From: Paenibacillus wynnii
GTDB lineage: Bacteria; Bacillota; Bacilli; Paenibacillales; Paenibacillaceae
Reading direction: 5' to 3'
DNA length: 64,000 bases
NCBI RefSeq assembly: GCF_030812855.1
Contig: NZ_JAUSTK010000003.1
Coordinates: forward strand, 62,001 to 126,000
The notes under the pieces were generated by a model, which did no database searches, was not told the DNA's origin, and saw only the letters and a list, made by a program, of their open reading frames with translations. A program made the translations under genes and the position numbers. This document shows positions 46,439-55,231 of the stretch, piece after piece; position 1 is the stretch's first letter; each line of letters opens with the position of its first letter.

Positions 46439-47362
46439 TTAAGCGTATTGTTTTGTAACCCAATGTCCTTTAGACACTTCTACTAATTCAAAATCACTAT
46501 CATTGCTTTTCTCGTTAGCCGAGTAAATCGGAGTACCGAGTTCATCGTGCAAGATGATCCGTTTCTTGTTCATTTCTATGTCCGGATCAGGAATTGGAAT
46601 GGCTGATAGTAATGATTGAGTGTATGGATGTACCGGATTGGCATATAATTCTTCGCTCTCCGCAATTTCAACCATTCGGCCTAAATACATTACTACTACA
46701 CGGTCACTGATGTGCTTAACCATAGAAAGATCATGAGCAATAAACAGATAAGTAAGACCCAATCTACCTTGCAGTTCTTTCAACAAATTGACAACCTGTG
46801 CTTGAATGGACACGTCAAGTGCTGAAATCGGCTCGTCGCATACGATAAACTTCGGATTAACCGCCAATGCACGGGCAATACCAATCCGCTGCCGTTGTCC
46901 ACCGGAGAATTCATGGGGATAACGAGTGGCATGGTCAGGATTAAGTCCAACCATATCCAGCAAATCTTCAATCCGTTTTTTACGTTCTTGACGGCTGCCT
47001 GCAAGCTTATGAATATCCAGTGCTTCTCCGATAACATCCGAAACCGTGAAGCGCGGATTCAATGAAGCATATGGATCCTGGAAGATCATCTGCATGTCAC
47101 GGCGCATAGCCTTCATTTTACCGGCGGACAGCTTATTAATATCAGTACCGTTAAACAAGACACTTCCTGCCGTTGGTTCATATAAACGAAGGATAGTACG
47201 TCCAGCAGTAGATTTACCGCAGCCTGACTCCCCTACCATACCAAGTGTTTCACCCGGACGAATAGAAAAGTTAAGGTTATCAACGGCACGAAGCACCTTG
47301 TTGTTTCCTACGTTGAAATATTTTCTAAGGCCCTTAACTTCAATTAGATTATTACTGCTCAT
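46439..47362 (-). CDS. oppF: Oligopeptide ABC transporter ATP-binding protein OppF
   Basis: One of two ATPase subunits energising peptide import. The 307-residue protein has Walker [10 protein letters not shown], the Q-loop in [16 protein letters not shown], signature [16 protein letters not shown], Walker [16 protein letters not shown] and the H-loop [12 protein letters not shown]. It lacks the C-terminal Pro/Cys motif (GCxFHxRC) found in many OppF proteins and ends in [16 protein letters not shown], more like the AmiF type. ATG 47362 overlaps the oppD stop (ATGA). Confidence 0.93.
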   Translation of the reverse strand: MSSNNLIEVKGLRKYFNVGNNKVLRAVDNLNFSIRPGETLGMVGESGCGKSTAGRTILRLYEPTAGSVLFNGTDINKLSAGKMKAMRRDMQMIFQDPYASLNPRFTVSDVIGEALDIHKLAGSRQERKKRIEDLLDMVGLNPDHATRYPHEFSGGQRQRIGIARALAVNPKFIVCDEPISALDVSIQAQVVNLLKELQGRLGLTYLFIAHDLSMVKHISDRVVVMYLGRMVEIAESEELYANPVHPYTQSLLSAIPIPDPDIEMNKKRIILHDELGTPIYSANEKSNDSDFELVEVSKGHWVTKQYA

Positions 47363-48354
47363 GAGTGCACGGCCTCCTTCGCCATAGGATGATGATCCCA
47401 ACAACGTGCCATGTGTGTATTACTGAAATGAGTAGCATCCGGATCAATTCTCTCACAAATACTCATCGCTTCATCACAACGGGCAGCGAACGGGCAGCCT
47501 AGTGGTGGCTTGATCAAGTCAGGCGGTGTACCAATAATCGGAATAAGCGGTTCGTTCTTCTTTTGGTCGAGACGAGGCATAGACCGCAGCAAGCCTTTGG
47601 TATAAGGATGCTGTGGATTTTTAAAGATCTCCATTTTGGTACCTGATTCGACAATCTCACCGGCATACATTACAACGACACGGTCAGCAATGCCTGCGAC
47701 TACGCCAAGATCATGGGTAATCAGAATAATTGAAGTTCCAAGTCTTTGCTGAATGTCTTTCATGACATCCATAATCTGTGCCTGAATCGTTACATCAAGC
47801 GCAGTAGTCGGTTCATCAGCAATAAGTAAGGCAGGACGGCAAGCCAAGGCAATGGCAATCATTACACGTTGGCGCATACCCCCGGAGAATTCATGTGGAT
47901 ATTGGTTAAAGCGGGAATCAGCATTTTTGATGCCGACAAGCTTAAGCATTTCAATCCCTTGCTTTCTCGCTTCGCCCGCTGACATTTTCTGATGTTTGAT
48001 TAATACTTCAGTAATCTGTTTACCAACCTTAATAGTCGGGTTCAGAGAAGTCATCGGATCCTGAAAAATCATGCCAATATCTTTTCCACGAATTTTTTCC
48101 ATCTGTTTGGAATTGAACTTCAGTAGGTCTTTACCTTGAAAAATAATCTCACCCTTGTCAATCTTGGACGGAGGTGAGGGAATGAGCTGCATAATGGTCT
48201 GGGCGGTGACACTCTTACCACTACCCGACTCCCCTACGATTGCAACTGTTTCTCCTTTATTAACTTCGAAGTTCATGCCGCGCACAGCCTTAACTTCTCC
48301 ACCTTTAACTTTGAACGATACATGTAGATCTTTTACTTGCAAAATCGGTTCCAT
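47359..48354 (-). CDS. oppD: Oligopeptide ABC transporter ATP-binding protein OppD
   Basis: Second ATPase subunit of the peptide importer. The 331-residue protein has Walker [25 protein letters not shown], signature [16 protein letters not shown], Walker [15 protein letters not shown] and [13 protein letters not shown]. The C-terminal oligopeptide-transporter extension keeps the cysteine motif [19 protein letters not shown], plus a later ARCWDH; these cysteines bind an iron-sulfur cluster in some homologues. ATG 48354 follows GGAGG by eight bases; ATG 48363 overlaps that site. The stop overlaps oppF. Confidence 0.94.
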   Translation of the reverse strand: MEPILQVKDLHVSFKVKGGEVKAVRGMNFEVNKGETVAIVGESGSGKSVTAQTIMQLIPSPPSKIDKGEIIFQGKDLLKFNSKQMEKIRGKDIGMIFQDPMTSLNPTIKVGKQITEVLIKHQKMSAGEARKQGIEMLKLVGIKNADSRFNQYPHEFSGGMRQRVMIAIALACRPALLIADEPTTALDVTIQAQIMDVMKDIQQRLGTSIILITHDLGVVAGIADRVVVMYAGEIVESGTKMEIFKNPQHPYTKGLLRSMPRLDQKKNEPLIPIIGTPPDLIKPPLGCPFAARCDEAMSICERIDPDATHFSNTHMARCWDHHPMAKEAVHS

Positions 48355-48369
48355 TATTCTCACCTCCTG

Positions 48370-49314
48370 TTATTTCAGTTTAGGATCAAGTGCATCCCGG
48401 AGACCGTCTCCAAAGATATTAAAGGCCAGCATCGTTATACTGATTGCCAAAGCTGGGAAAATCATACGCCAAGGATAGTTCATCCATCCTGTTCTGGCAT
48501 CATTAACCATGGAGCCCAATGAAGCTACGGGTGCTTGTACACCCAGACCCAAGAAGCTTAGAAAAGCCTCTGCAAAGATAGCACTTGGAACGGAAAGCGT
48601 AATTGTAACTATAATCGGTCCAATTGCATTTGGAAGCAAATGACGGAATAACAAACGTCCTGAGCCTGCACCCATGGAGCGGGAAGCCAAAACGAATTCA
48701 CGATTTTTAAGCTGCATAATCTCACCGCGGACAATCCACGACATATTAATCCAGCCAGTAATGGTTAAGGCTAGAATGATAGTACCTATACTTGGCTCTA
48801 ATACAACAAGCAGCAAGATTGTTACTAGCAAATAAGGAATGGAGTACAAAATTTCCGAGAATTTATTCATGATCGAATCTACACGACCACCGAAGTAACC
48901 CATAACCCCGCCATAAGTGACACCAATGATCAAGTCAATTAATGCCGCGGCGAAACCAACTATTAGAGAGATTCTCGCACCCATCCAAGTACGTACCCAC
49001 ATATCGCGACCAAGGTCATCTGTTCCGAACCAGTGGGCGGCAGAAGGGGGCTGATTCGTGTTCATCAAATCATTTGAATAATAGTTAAAATCGGAAAAAT
49101 GCGGACCAAAAATAGCTGCAAGCATTATAATAACCATTGCAGTAAAGGCCGTCATAGCCATTTTATTCTTGCGCAGACGGTACATTGAGTCACGCCAAGC
49201 GGACAAACTCTCACGTTGGATAAGTTCCGCCTCTTTTTTGTCCGTGCCAATTTTCTTGAAATCTTCCGGCTTTAGCGGTGCTGCTTTTGAAGACATGGAT
49301 TGATTTGCAGACAT
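48370..49314 (-). CDS. oppC: Oligopeptide ABC transporter permease OppC
   Basis: Inner-membrane permease with about six membrane segments. The 314-residue protein has a polar N-terminal tail, the OppC N-terminal segment (RLRKNKMAMTAFTAMVIIML), the HWFGTDDLGRDMWVRTWMGA block and the permease EAA-type motif RSMGAGSGRLLFRHLLPNAI near residue 215, which docks to the ATPases. It ends GDGLRDALDPKLK, the classic OppC/DppC terminus. It follows oppB by three bases and precedes oppD by 15. Confidence 0.95.
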   Translation of the reverse strand: MSANQSMSSKAAPLKPEDFKKIGTDKKEAELIQRESLSAWRDSMYRLRKNKMAMTAFTAMVIIMLAAIFGPHFSDFNYYSNDLMNTNQPPSAAHWFGTDDLGRDMWVRTWMGARISLIVGFAAALIDLIIGVTYGGVMGYFGGRVDSIMNKFSEILYSIPYLLVTILLLVVLEPSIGTIILALTITGWINMSWIVRGEIMQLKNREFVLASRSMGAGSGRLLFRHLLPNAIGPIIVTITLSVPSAIFAEAFLSFLGLGVQAPVASLGSMVNDARTGWMNYPWRMIFPALAISITMLAFNIFGDGLRDALDPKLK

Positions 49315-49317
49315 GAC

Positions 49318-50250
49318 TTAGCCCTCCTTTCTTCCGCTCAGCTTGATTCGCGGATCGATAAAGACATACAGAATGTCTGTCGTAAAACGCGCAAGCATTA
49401 GCAGAACTCCATAGAAAATCGTAATACCCATGATCAGCGTATAATCACGTACGCCGATAGCTTGTACGAATTGCTTACCAATACCACCTATACCAAAGAT
49501 CTGCTCAATAACCACCGATCCTGTAACGATATCTGCAGTCATAGGTCCAACATAAGTAACGACAGGCATGATACCATTACGGATAACATGGCGGAACATT
49601 ATCGTTGCCCAGTTCAAACCCTTTGCTTTTGCAGTCTTGATATAATCTGCATGTAGAACTTCCAACATGCTTGATCTTGTCAGACGAGCGATAAACGCAA
49701 TCGGCTTAAAGCTAAGTGCTGCCACCGGCAGGACATAGTCTAGCGGACCCGTAAAGCCCATGACTCGAAACATATGAAACTTATATGCAAAGATATATTG
49801 TAGTAGTGCTGCTACCAAGAAACTCGGGACCGCAATCCCTAAGACAGCTATTACCATCGCTACATTATCTATCAGCTTTCGATGATACAATGCGGCAAGC
49901 ATACCCAACAGAACACCGATAATAACAGATACTACAATAGCAATACTACCGAGTTTCAGGGAAGCAGAAAAGGTCTTGCCAATCAGTCCACTTACATCTT
50001 GATTCAACTGCTTCATGGAAATCCCTAAATCACCTTGTGCAATGTTCCCCATATACTTCAGATACTGCTTCCAAACAGGCTGATCCAAACCATATTGCTG
50101 ATACAGTCGAGCCTGTACTGCAGGCGGGACTTTTTTCTCAGACATAAATGGATCACCAGGAATAGCTTTCATCAGGAAAAAAGTCGCAGTTATCAATATT
50201 ACAAGTGATACAAGCATGTAGAAAAATTTATTGGAAATATAACGTACCAT
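49318..50250 (-). CDS. oppB: Oligopeptide ABC transporter permease OppB
   Basis: Membrane permease partner of OppC. The 310-residue protein begins MVRYISNKFFYMLVSLVILI, has the TFFLMKAIPGDPFMSEKKVP start of the periplasmic loop, QYGLDQPVWKQYLKYM, the EAA-type ADYIKTAKAKGLNWATIMFR motif and ends YVFIDPRIKLSGRKEG. ATG 50250 is 13 bases after GGAGG, a long spacing, but no better start is visible. It is separated from oppA by a 226-bp gap holding a strong terminator, so it depends on readthrough or an undetected promoter. Confidence 0.94.
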   Translation of the reverse strand: MVRYISNKFFYMLVSLVILITATFFLMKAIPGDPFMSEKKVPPAVQARLYQQYGLDQPVWKQYLKYMGNIAQGDLGISMKQLNQDVSGLIGKTFSASLKLGSIAIVVSVIIGVLLGMLAALYHRKLIDNVAMVIAVLGIAVPSFLVAALLQYIFAYKFHMFRVMGFTGPLDYVLPVAALSFKPIAFIARLTRSSMLEVLHADYIKTAKAKGLNWATIMFRHVIRNGIMPVVTYVGPMTADIVTGSVVIEQIFGIGGIGKQFVQAIGVRDYTLIMGITIFYGVLLMLARFTTDILYVFIDPRIKLSGRKEG

Positions 50251-50376
50251 CGCCAGTTGAGCACCTCCTTTATAAAATAAAAAAAACGACATAATTCGAT
50301 TTTAGGAGAAATCGAATCTTTTGTCTATTCTAAATAAATTGCATCAATTGATATTTTCAACAACAATACTCAAGCA

Positions 50377-50418
50377 CAAAAAAACGGGATATATATGGGT
50401 TTACCACATATATATCCC
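50377..50418 (-). terminator. Intrinsic terminator between oppA and oppB
   Basis: GGGATATATATG (50386-50397) and CATATATATCCC (50407-50418) form a perfect 12-bp stem followed on the minus strand by G and seven U. It sits just after the oppA stop and inside the operon, so it should leave oppA mRNA in excess over the oppBCDF part. Confidence 0.93.
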
Positions 50419-50476
50419 TAGATTATATGATATGTGCCTAAGTGTGTTGCACATCATGATACAATCTTATCTTAGT

Positions 50477-52180
50477 TTAGTGCTCCAACAAATATACTTT
50501 GGAATAGTCTACAGCACCGTCGTATCCTACGCTTACACCTTTAAGGTAAGGCTTCACAAGAGAAACGTTAGTGTAGTAGTAGATAGGCATGATGCCCATT
50601 TGATCTTTTACCAGAATTTCTTCAGCTTTACGGAAGTTAGCCATACGTTTAGCATTGTCTACTTCGCTAAAAGCTTCGTCTAGTAATTTGTCATACTCCG
50701 GATTGTCGAGTTTAATATCATTGTTACCATTGCCTTTTTTCCACATATCCATGAATGTCATTGGATCGTTATAATCTGGGTTCCATCCAGCACGTGCTAC
50801 TTGGTAGTCACCATTTTGGCGATTCTCAATGAACACTCCCCACTCTTGGTTCTCAGTTTTCACTTCAACACCAAGATTGTTTTTCCACATGTCAGCAATA
50901 GCTAGAGCTATTTTCTTATGACCTTCGCTTGTGTTGTAGATCAGGGTAACAGGTGGTAATGTAGTGTAGCCTTTTTCTTTCATGCCGAGTTCCAAGAGTT
51001 TCTTAGCTTCAGCATAGTCTTCTGTAAAATAATCATCTTTATATTCAGAACGATAGTCACCTGCATCTGTCGAACCTTTAATGCCTGGTGGAATGTAACC
51101 AAAAGCAGGAGTTTGCGAAGCCAATGTTACCTTGTCAACGATATCTTGACGGCTAATTGACATTGCGAATGCTTTACGAATATTTGCGTTGTCAAACGGT
51201 TCTACTAATGTATTGAACTCGTAGTAGTAGATACTTGCTACTGGTTTCAAAGTGAAATCGTCAGGCAGTTCTGTTTTTAGTACTGGAACTTGGTCTGGTG
51301 GAATATCGCCATTTGGTGCACCGGCACGATCAATCTCACCATTCTTATAACTAAGTACTTCTGTTGATGCTTCATTAACGATAGTAGAGGTAATCTTAGT
51401 CAACTTAATATTGTCTTTATCCCAATACGTATCATTCTTTGTATATTCTAAAGATTGTCCAGTAATCCAGCTTGTCAGATTAAAAGGACCATTTGTAATC
51501 ATCGTTTTTGTATCAGTTGCCCATTTATCATTGCCTTCAACTGATTTGTGAACTGGATAGAAAGTGTAAAAATCCATAAGGTTCAAGAAATATGCTGTAG
51601 GGTTTTTAAGAGTAACTACCAAAGTATGGTCGTCTTGTGCTTTAACGCCTACTTCGGAGAAATCTTTAATTTCGCCTTTGTTAAATTGCTCAGCATTTTT
51701 CAAGTAGTAAAGTTGTTGTGCATAAGGTGGCGCTGGAACTGTTGCAGGATCAAGAACTCTTTTCCATGCAAACACAAAGTCATTTGCAGTTACAGGATCG
51801 CCGTTACTCCATTGGCTGTCACGCAAGTGGAAGGTGTATACCAAACCATCTGCAGAAACTTCCCATTTTTCTGCTACACCAGGAGCTTCTTTACCATCTT
51901 TGTCTACACGCACCAAACCTTCATACATAAGTTTCAACGCAACGTGGGCCTGGCTGTCTTGAGCTTGACCTGGGTCAAACGTTGGAACGTCAGCTGTCAT
52001 ATTAAGTCTAAGCGTCTGGTCAGCTGCCAGTTTTTCATCCCCAGCGGTGTTGCCAGTGTTTGCTGTGTTACCATTGTTGCCATTGTTTGCGCTGTTTGTG
52101 TTATTTCCGCAGCCTGCAAGCACTGTGCCGATAACAAGAACTAGTGCAATTATGAGCAATAAACTTTTACTCTTCTTCAT
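50477..52180 (-). CDS. oppA: Oligopeptide-binding lipoprotein OppA
   Basis: Extracellular lipid-anchored peptide receptor of family 5 solute-binding proteins. The 567-residue precursor has a signal peptide with lipobox VLAGC (Cys 24), an Asn/Gly-rich linker to about residue 50, then the mature domain with LRLNMTADVPTFDPGQAQDS, GLVRVDKDGKEAPGVAEKWE, YTFHLRDSQWSNGDPVTAND and ITNGPFNLTSW. It is the first gene of the opp operon. Ahead of it lie a candidate -10 (TATAAT at 52222-52227) and a CodY-like box. Confidence 0.96.
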   Translation of the reverse strand: MKKSKSLLLIIALVLVIGTVLAGCGNNTNSANNGNNGNTANTGNTAGDEKLAADQTLRLNMTADVPTFDPGQAQDSQAHVALKLMYEGLVRVDKDGKEAPGVAEKWEVSADGLVYTFHLRDSQWSNGDPVTANDFVFAWKRVLDPATVPAPPYAQQLYYLKNAEQFNKGEIKDFSEVGVKAQDDHTLVVTLKNPTAYFLNLMDFYTFYPVHKSVEGNDKWATDTKTMITNGPFNLTSWITGQSLEYTKNDTYWDKDNIKLTKITSTIVNEASTEVLSYKNGEIDRAGAPNGDIPPDQVPVLKTELPDDFTLKPVASIYYYEFNTLVEPFDNANIRKAFAMSISRQDIVDKVTLASQTPAFGYIPPGIKGSTDAGDYRSEYKDDYFTEDYAEAKKLLELGMKEKGYTTLPPVTLIYNTSEGHKKIALAIADMWKNNLGVEVKTENQEWGVFIENRQNGDYQVARAGWNPDYNDPMTFMDMWKKGNGNNDIKLDNPEYDKLLDEAFSEVDNAKRMANFRKAEEILVKDQMGIMPIYYYTNVSLVKPYLKGVSVGYDGAVDYSKVYLLEH

Positions 52181-52221
52181 CTAGCAGTTCCCCCTAAATA
52201 GAATGTGGTATATGGTTTCTG

Positions 52222-52271
52222 ATTATACAACCAGTGGTCAAAAAAATCTAGAGGAATGTTTTCTGAAAACG
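52222..52271 (-). promoter_or_regulatory. oppA promoter region with CodY-like box
   Basis: TATAAT at 52222-52227 on the minus strand is a good -10, with no clear -35. Upstream, 52259-52269 reads TTTTCTGAAAA, the perfect 11-base core of the CodY consensus AATTTTCWGAAAATT, with four mismatches in the flanking bases (52257-52271). CodY control of peptide transport is known in B. subtilis; here it is inferred. Confidence 0.45.
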
Positions 52272-52330
52272 ATATTTTTTTAATTCTTTAAAATTTTGTG
52301 ACATTGACGCTTCACCGAAGCAATGGAACA

Positions 52331-52726
52331 TTACACGACCTGTGATATGTACTGGATCAATCCGACGAACATAAACACTAAATAACCGATGCTCATTAAC
52401 AAAAAACTGAGTCTCCAAACGGCGCGGAACAAGCGTTTTCCATCCACCTTTCCCTTCAAACGGTTCTGTGCTCCACCGATCAAACCTGCCGCAATTAAGA
52501 TAATAAGTAAGAATAAATAGAATCCAAAGTTGTTTTGGAAAATAATATTAAATAAAGCAGATACTGATAGTAGTAAAAAAAGCGTAGTTACATCCATTGC
52601 AAGTAAAAATGATTTCTTCTTATCCTTTTTTAGGGCGATACTTATAAAATATACGAGTAAAAAAGGAATAAACGGAATAACACTTAGAGTTATAACCGAA
52701 TTTTGCAGTAATTCCAATAGCTTCAC
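52331..52726 (-). CDS. DUF3397 family membrane protein
   Basis: A 131-residue protein with four predicted membrane segments (about residues 9-28, 43-57, 63-82 and 105-125) and a basic loop (RLKGKVDGKRLFRAVWRLSF) between the third and fourth. The IALKKDKKKSFLLAMDVTTLF segment is typical of DUF3397, a family of unknown function in Bacilli. The start is GTG 52726, overlapping the panE stop (GTGA), with GGAG five bases upstream. Coupling to panE and the gene order resemble other Bacilli, where a DUF3397 gene follows a ketopantoate reductase. Confidence 0.83.
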   Translation of the reverse strand: MKLLELLQNSVITLSVIPFIPFLLVYFISIALKKDKKKSFLLAMDVTTLFLLLSVSALFNIIFQNNFGFYLFLLIILIAAGLIGGAQNRLKGKVDGKRLFRAVWRLSFLLMSIGYLVFMFVGLIQYISQVV

Positions 52727-53697
52727 CCCTTCTCCACGTTCATGCCTTCCACCACTCTGCAAATCCAGCGATGAGCTGGAACAGCTACACCTGACCGATC
52801 CGCCATATCTAAAATATTACCATTTATCCATCTGATTTCCGTTGCTCTACCTGCAAGAACATCCGCAAGCATTGAAGAAGTATTTCCAGCAGTAGCCTGA
52901 CAGACCTGAATTACATTCTCCCAAGCATTGGCATCATAGTCGATTCCAACAGCGTCAAAAACGGTAATTGCTTCCTCATAGAGTTCCCTCATTAACTGCA
53001 TCCGAGAAGATGAAGAAAGCAGTTCGCCGTTAGGAATACGCCATATAGCAGTGAGAGGATTAATAATAGCGTTAATCAAGAGCTTTCGGTAAATCTTGGA
53101 TTCCACTTCATTCGACAAATGGGATAAGAATCCTGCTGAATTTAAACGGGTAAGTAAACTAATTGCTTCAGGTTGATCATTTACAGGTCTTTTTTTGATT
53201 TTGGATTGATGCCATAAACCCACCCATGTCTCCCCGGTACCCGCATGAATTACTTCTCTCTTCGATTTAACCTTAGCAGCTTCGGTCGTTACGGCAGCAT
53301 ATAAATGTGCCTCAGGCAGCAATTCCTGCAACATCTCCATATGTCCGCTTCCATTCTGGAAACATAAAATATGAGGTTTATAATTATGCAGTGGCGCCAA
53401 AAGCTTAACTAGCTCCGTATGCAATACGTTTTGTTTTACCATAAGAATGATCCAGTCTGAGGGACTCTGGAGATATTCATGTACAAATCCTGTTGTTGCT
53501 AATGCATCCAGCCGATCACCCGGAATCCAAAGTGATTCACGATCATCTTCATAACTTACGGTTATACCCTTCCTTTTCAGTTCCTGGGCTTGTTGTTCAC
53601 CTCTGCACCATAATCTGATTTCATCATTCCCGGTCGAGGCTAGTTTTCCACCCAGCAGCAAGCCTAGTGAACCCGCACCAATTAGATCAATTCTCAT
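52723..53697 (-). CDS. panE: 2-dehydropantoate 2-reductase
   Basis: NADPH-dependent ketopantoate reductase of the pantothenate/CoA pathway. The 324-residue protein begins MRIDLIGAGSLGLLLGGKLA, a Rossmann start, has VKQNVLHTELVKLLAPL, FQNGSGHMEMLQELLPEAHL, the catalytic-lysine region SNEVESKIYRKLLINAIINP near residue 190 and TSSMLADVLAGRATEIRWIN. The family contains paralogues of uncertain substrate (ApbA), so the assignment is by similarity. ATG 53697 follows GGTGG; ATG 53706 is an alternative. It overlaps the DUF3397 gene. Confidence 0.9.
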   Translation of the reverse strand: MRIDLIGAGSLGLLLGGKLASTGNDEIRLWCRGEQQAQELKRKGITVSYEDDRESLWIPGDRLDALATTGFVHEYLQSPSDWIILMVKQNVLHTELVKLLAPLHNYKPHILCFQNGSGHMEMLQELLPEAHLYAAVTTEAAKVKSKREVIHAGTGETWVGLWHQSKIKKRPVNDQPEAISLLTRLNSAGFLSHLSNEVESKIYRKLLINAIINPLTAIWRIPNGELLSSSSRMQLMRELYEEAITVFDAVGIDYDANAWENVIQVCQATAGNTSSMLADVLAGRATEIRWINGNILDMADRSGVAVPAHRWICRVVEGMNVEKG

Positions 53698-53760
53698 GTA
53701 TTCCACCCACCGTTACCTACAATTTGCTTACAGTATATCCCTATGGCTCTTGCAAAAGCA

Positions 53761-53801
53761 AAAACAAAAAATCCCGCAGATAGCCAGGCTACCTGCGGGA
53801 T
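53761..53801 (-). terminator. Intrinsic terminator after rsfA
   Basis: ATCCCGCAG and CTGCGGGAT arms (53771-53801), with an inner AGCC/GGCT pairing, are followed on the minus strand by TTTTTTGTTTTTG. Confidence 0.93.
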
Positions 53802-53820
53802 TATACATAAAATTAAAGAT

Positions 53821-54471
53821 TCATTCGATACGCTCTAGATTTCCGTTAGCATCCATTTTGAAGCGTGTCTTCATTTCATCTTCTTCCTCGTTCAAAAAAG
53901 CTAATCTACGTGCGCGGTCCATAATTTGTATTAAGGCTTTGTAATCATCATTAACTACACGATAATCACTTTGGGCAAGATTGATTTCCTTGGATAAACG
54001 CTCATTCTCTAACCGTAGATCTGTCAGTTCATCTTCCTTGTCCCGCAAGTCTCTTTCCAGCATTTTCAACTGCCGGCCCGCCTCGTGAAAAGTGCCCTTC
54101 CATTGTCTGAGGAAACGAATAACGGCATCAATAGAAAGCGTATTCTCATTTAATCCTTCACTTCGCCCGTATCCCTCTTCAATTTCCCCGATCATAAGAG
54201 CCGCTACTTGAGCTCCTCTTACACTCGGTTGTTTTTTCAAATAACTTCGTTTCTGGCGTTGACCTTTTGCGATTCCAATAGCATCTTCATAGCTTTTGCG
54301 GACGCAGCTATTCCAGCGAAACCCGCATGCTGCCGAGGTTCTGCCGATTTTTTCGCCTACCTCTTCAAAAGCGGCAAGCTGCGTACTCCCTTCCCGAATG
54401 TGGCGTAGGGTTACTTCCGCTAATATTAGATCGTCTTCCACACTCCATGCATCCTGTCTAACGGCTGTCAT
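53821..54471 (-). CDS. rsfA: Prespore-specific transcriptional regulator RsfA
   Basis: A 216-residue regulator with an N-terminal Myb/SANT-like DNA-binding domain (RQDAWSVEDDLILAEVTLRH, then KIGRTSAACGFRWNSCVRKS; residues about 5-60). A linker is followed by a C-terminal coiled coil (about residues 120-190, LRDKEDELTDLRLENERLSK). In B. subtilis RsfA modulates part of the sigma-F regulon in the forespore. ATG 54471 follows AGGAGG by nine bases. Its leader contains a perfect CCGGCAG-CT-CTGCCGG palindrome at 54518-54533. It is divergent from the DUF2626 gene. Confidence 0.9.
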   Translation of the reverse strand: MTAVRQDAWSVEDDLILAEVTLRHIREGSTQLAAFEEVGEKIGRTSAACGFRWNSCVRKSYEDAIGIAKGQRQKRSYLKKQPSVRGAQVAALMIGEIEEGYGRSEGLNENTLSIDAVIRFLRQWKGTFHEAGRQLKMLERDLRDKEDELTDLRLENERLSKEINLAQSDYRVVNDDYKALIQIMDRARRLAFLNEEEDEMKTRFKMDANGNLERIE

Positions 54472-54737
54472 CCAACCTAACCTCCTAACAACATCATAAA
54501 ATAACCATCTTCATAACCGGCAGCTCTGCCGGATTGTGAATAGGGATAAAAGCTGCTTACTCCATTCCTATGCCTCTAATAGAGTTCATAGAATCTATTT
54601 GATACTAAATTGTATTTCCATTTTATGTGCTGATCATACACAGGTAGTTATAAATTCTCAAATTACACTTAATTTATCGGTGTCAAATGCATTTATCACA
54701 TTTTTATGAATTTCGCTCTTTTTTTTGTTTGAATTCG
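54472..54737. other. Non-coding divergent region between rsfA and the DUF2626 gene
   Basis: No gene is seen. It is AT-rich and contains the CCGGCAG/CTGCCGG palindrome at 54518-54533 in the rsfA leader. A poor sigma-F-like pair lies upstream on the minus strand (GTGTA, 17 bases, GGAAATACAA), too weak to call as a promoter. Confidence 0.5.
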
Positions 54738-54766
54738 TTTACACACATTTGTGAAGCGGGTATAAT
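54738..54766 (+). promoter_or_regulatory. Sigma-A promoter of the DUF2626 gene
   Basis: TTTACA at 54738-54743, a 17-base spacer and a perfect TATAAT at 54761-54766 on the plus strand, 48 bases before the start codon. Confidence 0.88.
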
Positions 54767-54814
54767 TAAATAAAGGATTGTTCGTCAGATACATACTGAA
54801 GGGGGGACTCACAA

Positions 54815-55051
54815 GTGGACCGCATGTTTCGAGTACTGGGCTTTTTCACTCTTGCTATCGGGCTGATGGCATTTGCAGGAGATTTGACGGAGATGGCTCT
54901 GCTTTTCTTTTTACAAACTGCATTTTTCGTAATTCTCGGTTATATGAAATTTACAGAAAGGATTTATATCCTTTTATTTTGGGGGTACATGATTGTAACC
55001 TTTACAGGCTTCAGCTATTGGACAATTTTCCAGATGGGTCTTCCACTATAA
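54815..55051 (+). CDS. DUF2626 family small membrane protein (YqgY-like)
   Basis: A 78-residue, very hydrophobic protein with three predicted membrane segments and the conserved opening MDRMFRVLGFFTLAIGLMAF, then LLFFLQTAFFVILGYMKFTE and a final WTIFQMG. I recognise this as DUF2626 (YqgY of B. subtilis), a family without known function in Bacilli. The start is GTG 54815 behind a GGGGGGA site. It has its own strong promoter and a small terminator, so it looks like a single-gene unit expressed in growing cells. Confidence 0.85.
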   Translation: MDRMFRVLGFFTLAIGLMAFAGDLTEMALLFFLQTAFFVILGYMKFTERIYILLFWGYMIVTFTGFSYWTIFQMGLPL

Positions 55052-55090
55052 ACATTATTCTTTCATCAAACGGGGGCTGTTCCTTCTCAT

Positions 55091-55112
55091 AAGGGGGATC
55101 GCCCTTTTTTTG
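55091..55112 (+). terminator. Terminator after the DUF2626 gene
   Basis: AAGGG (55091-55095) and CCCTT (55102-55106) form a short stem followed by a U run on the plus strand. Confidence 0.65.
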
Positions 55113-55150
55113 CATTTTTTTTGTAGGTCAAAAGCTTGAAAGGGGTTATG

Positions 55151-55177
55151 ATATTTTAGGGGGCACGATCATATTAT
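55151..55177 (+). promoter_or_regulatory. Candidate sigma-E promoter of the coiled-coil protein gene
   Basis: ATATT at 55151-55155, 14 bases, then CATATTAT at 55170-55177, which fits the mother-cell sigma-E pattern (ATATT, 13-15 bases, CATANNNT). It is about 55 bases before the start codon. It was found by eye in AT-rich DNA and needs testing. Confidence 0.4.
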
Positions 55178-55231
55178 GAAAGATACGACTTATCCCGTTT
55201 CCTAAATCTTATAACTTAACAAGGTGGTGGT

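Noticed and set aside
47359-50250. Dipeptide or nickel transporter instead of oligopeptide
   Set aside because: The linked binding protein and OppD tail fit the oligopeptide class; no nickel-type features seen, though substrate is not provable here.
51548-52144. 198-residue open frame opposite oppA
   Set aside because: Antisense to the oppA signal peptide and N-terminal domain; the low-complexity linker explains the open frame.
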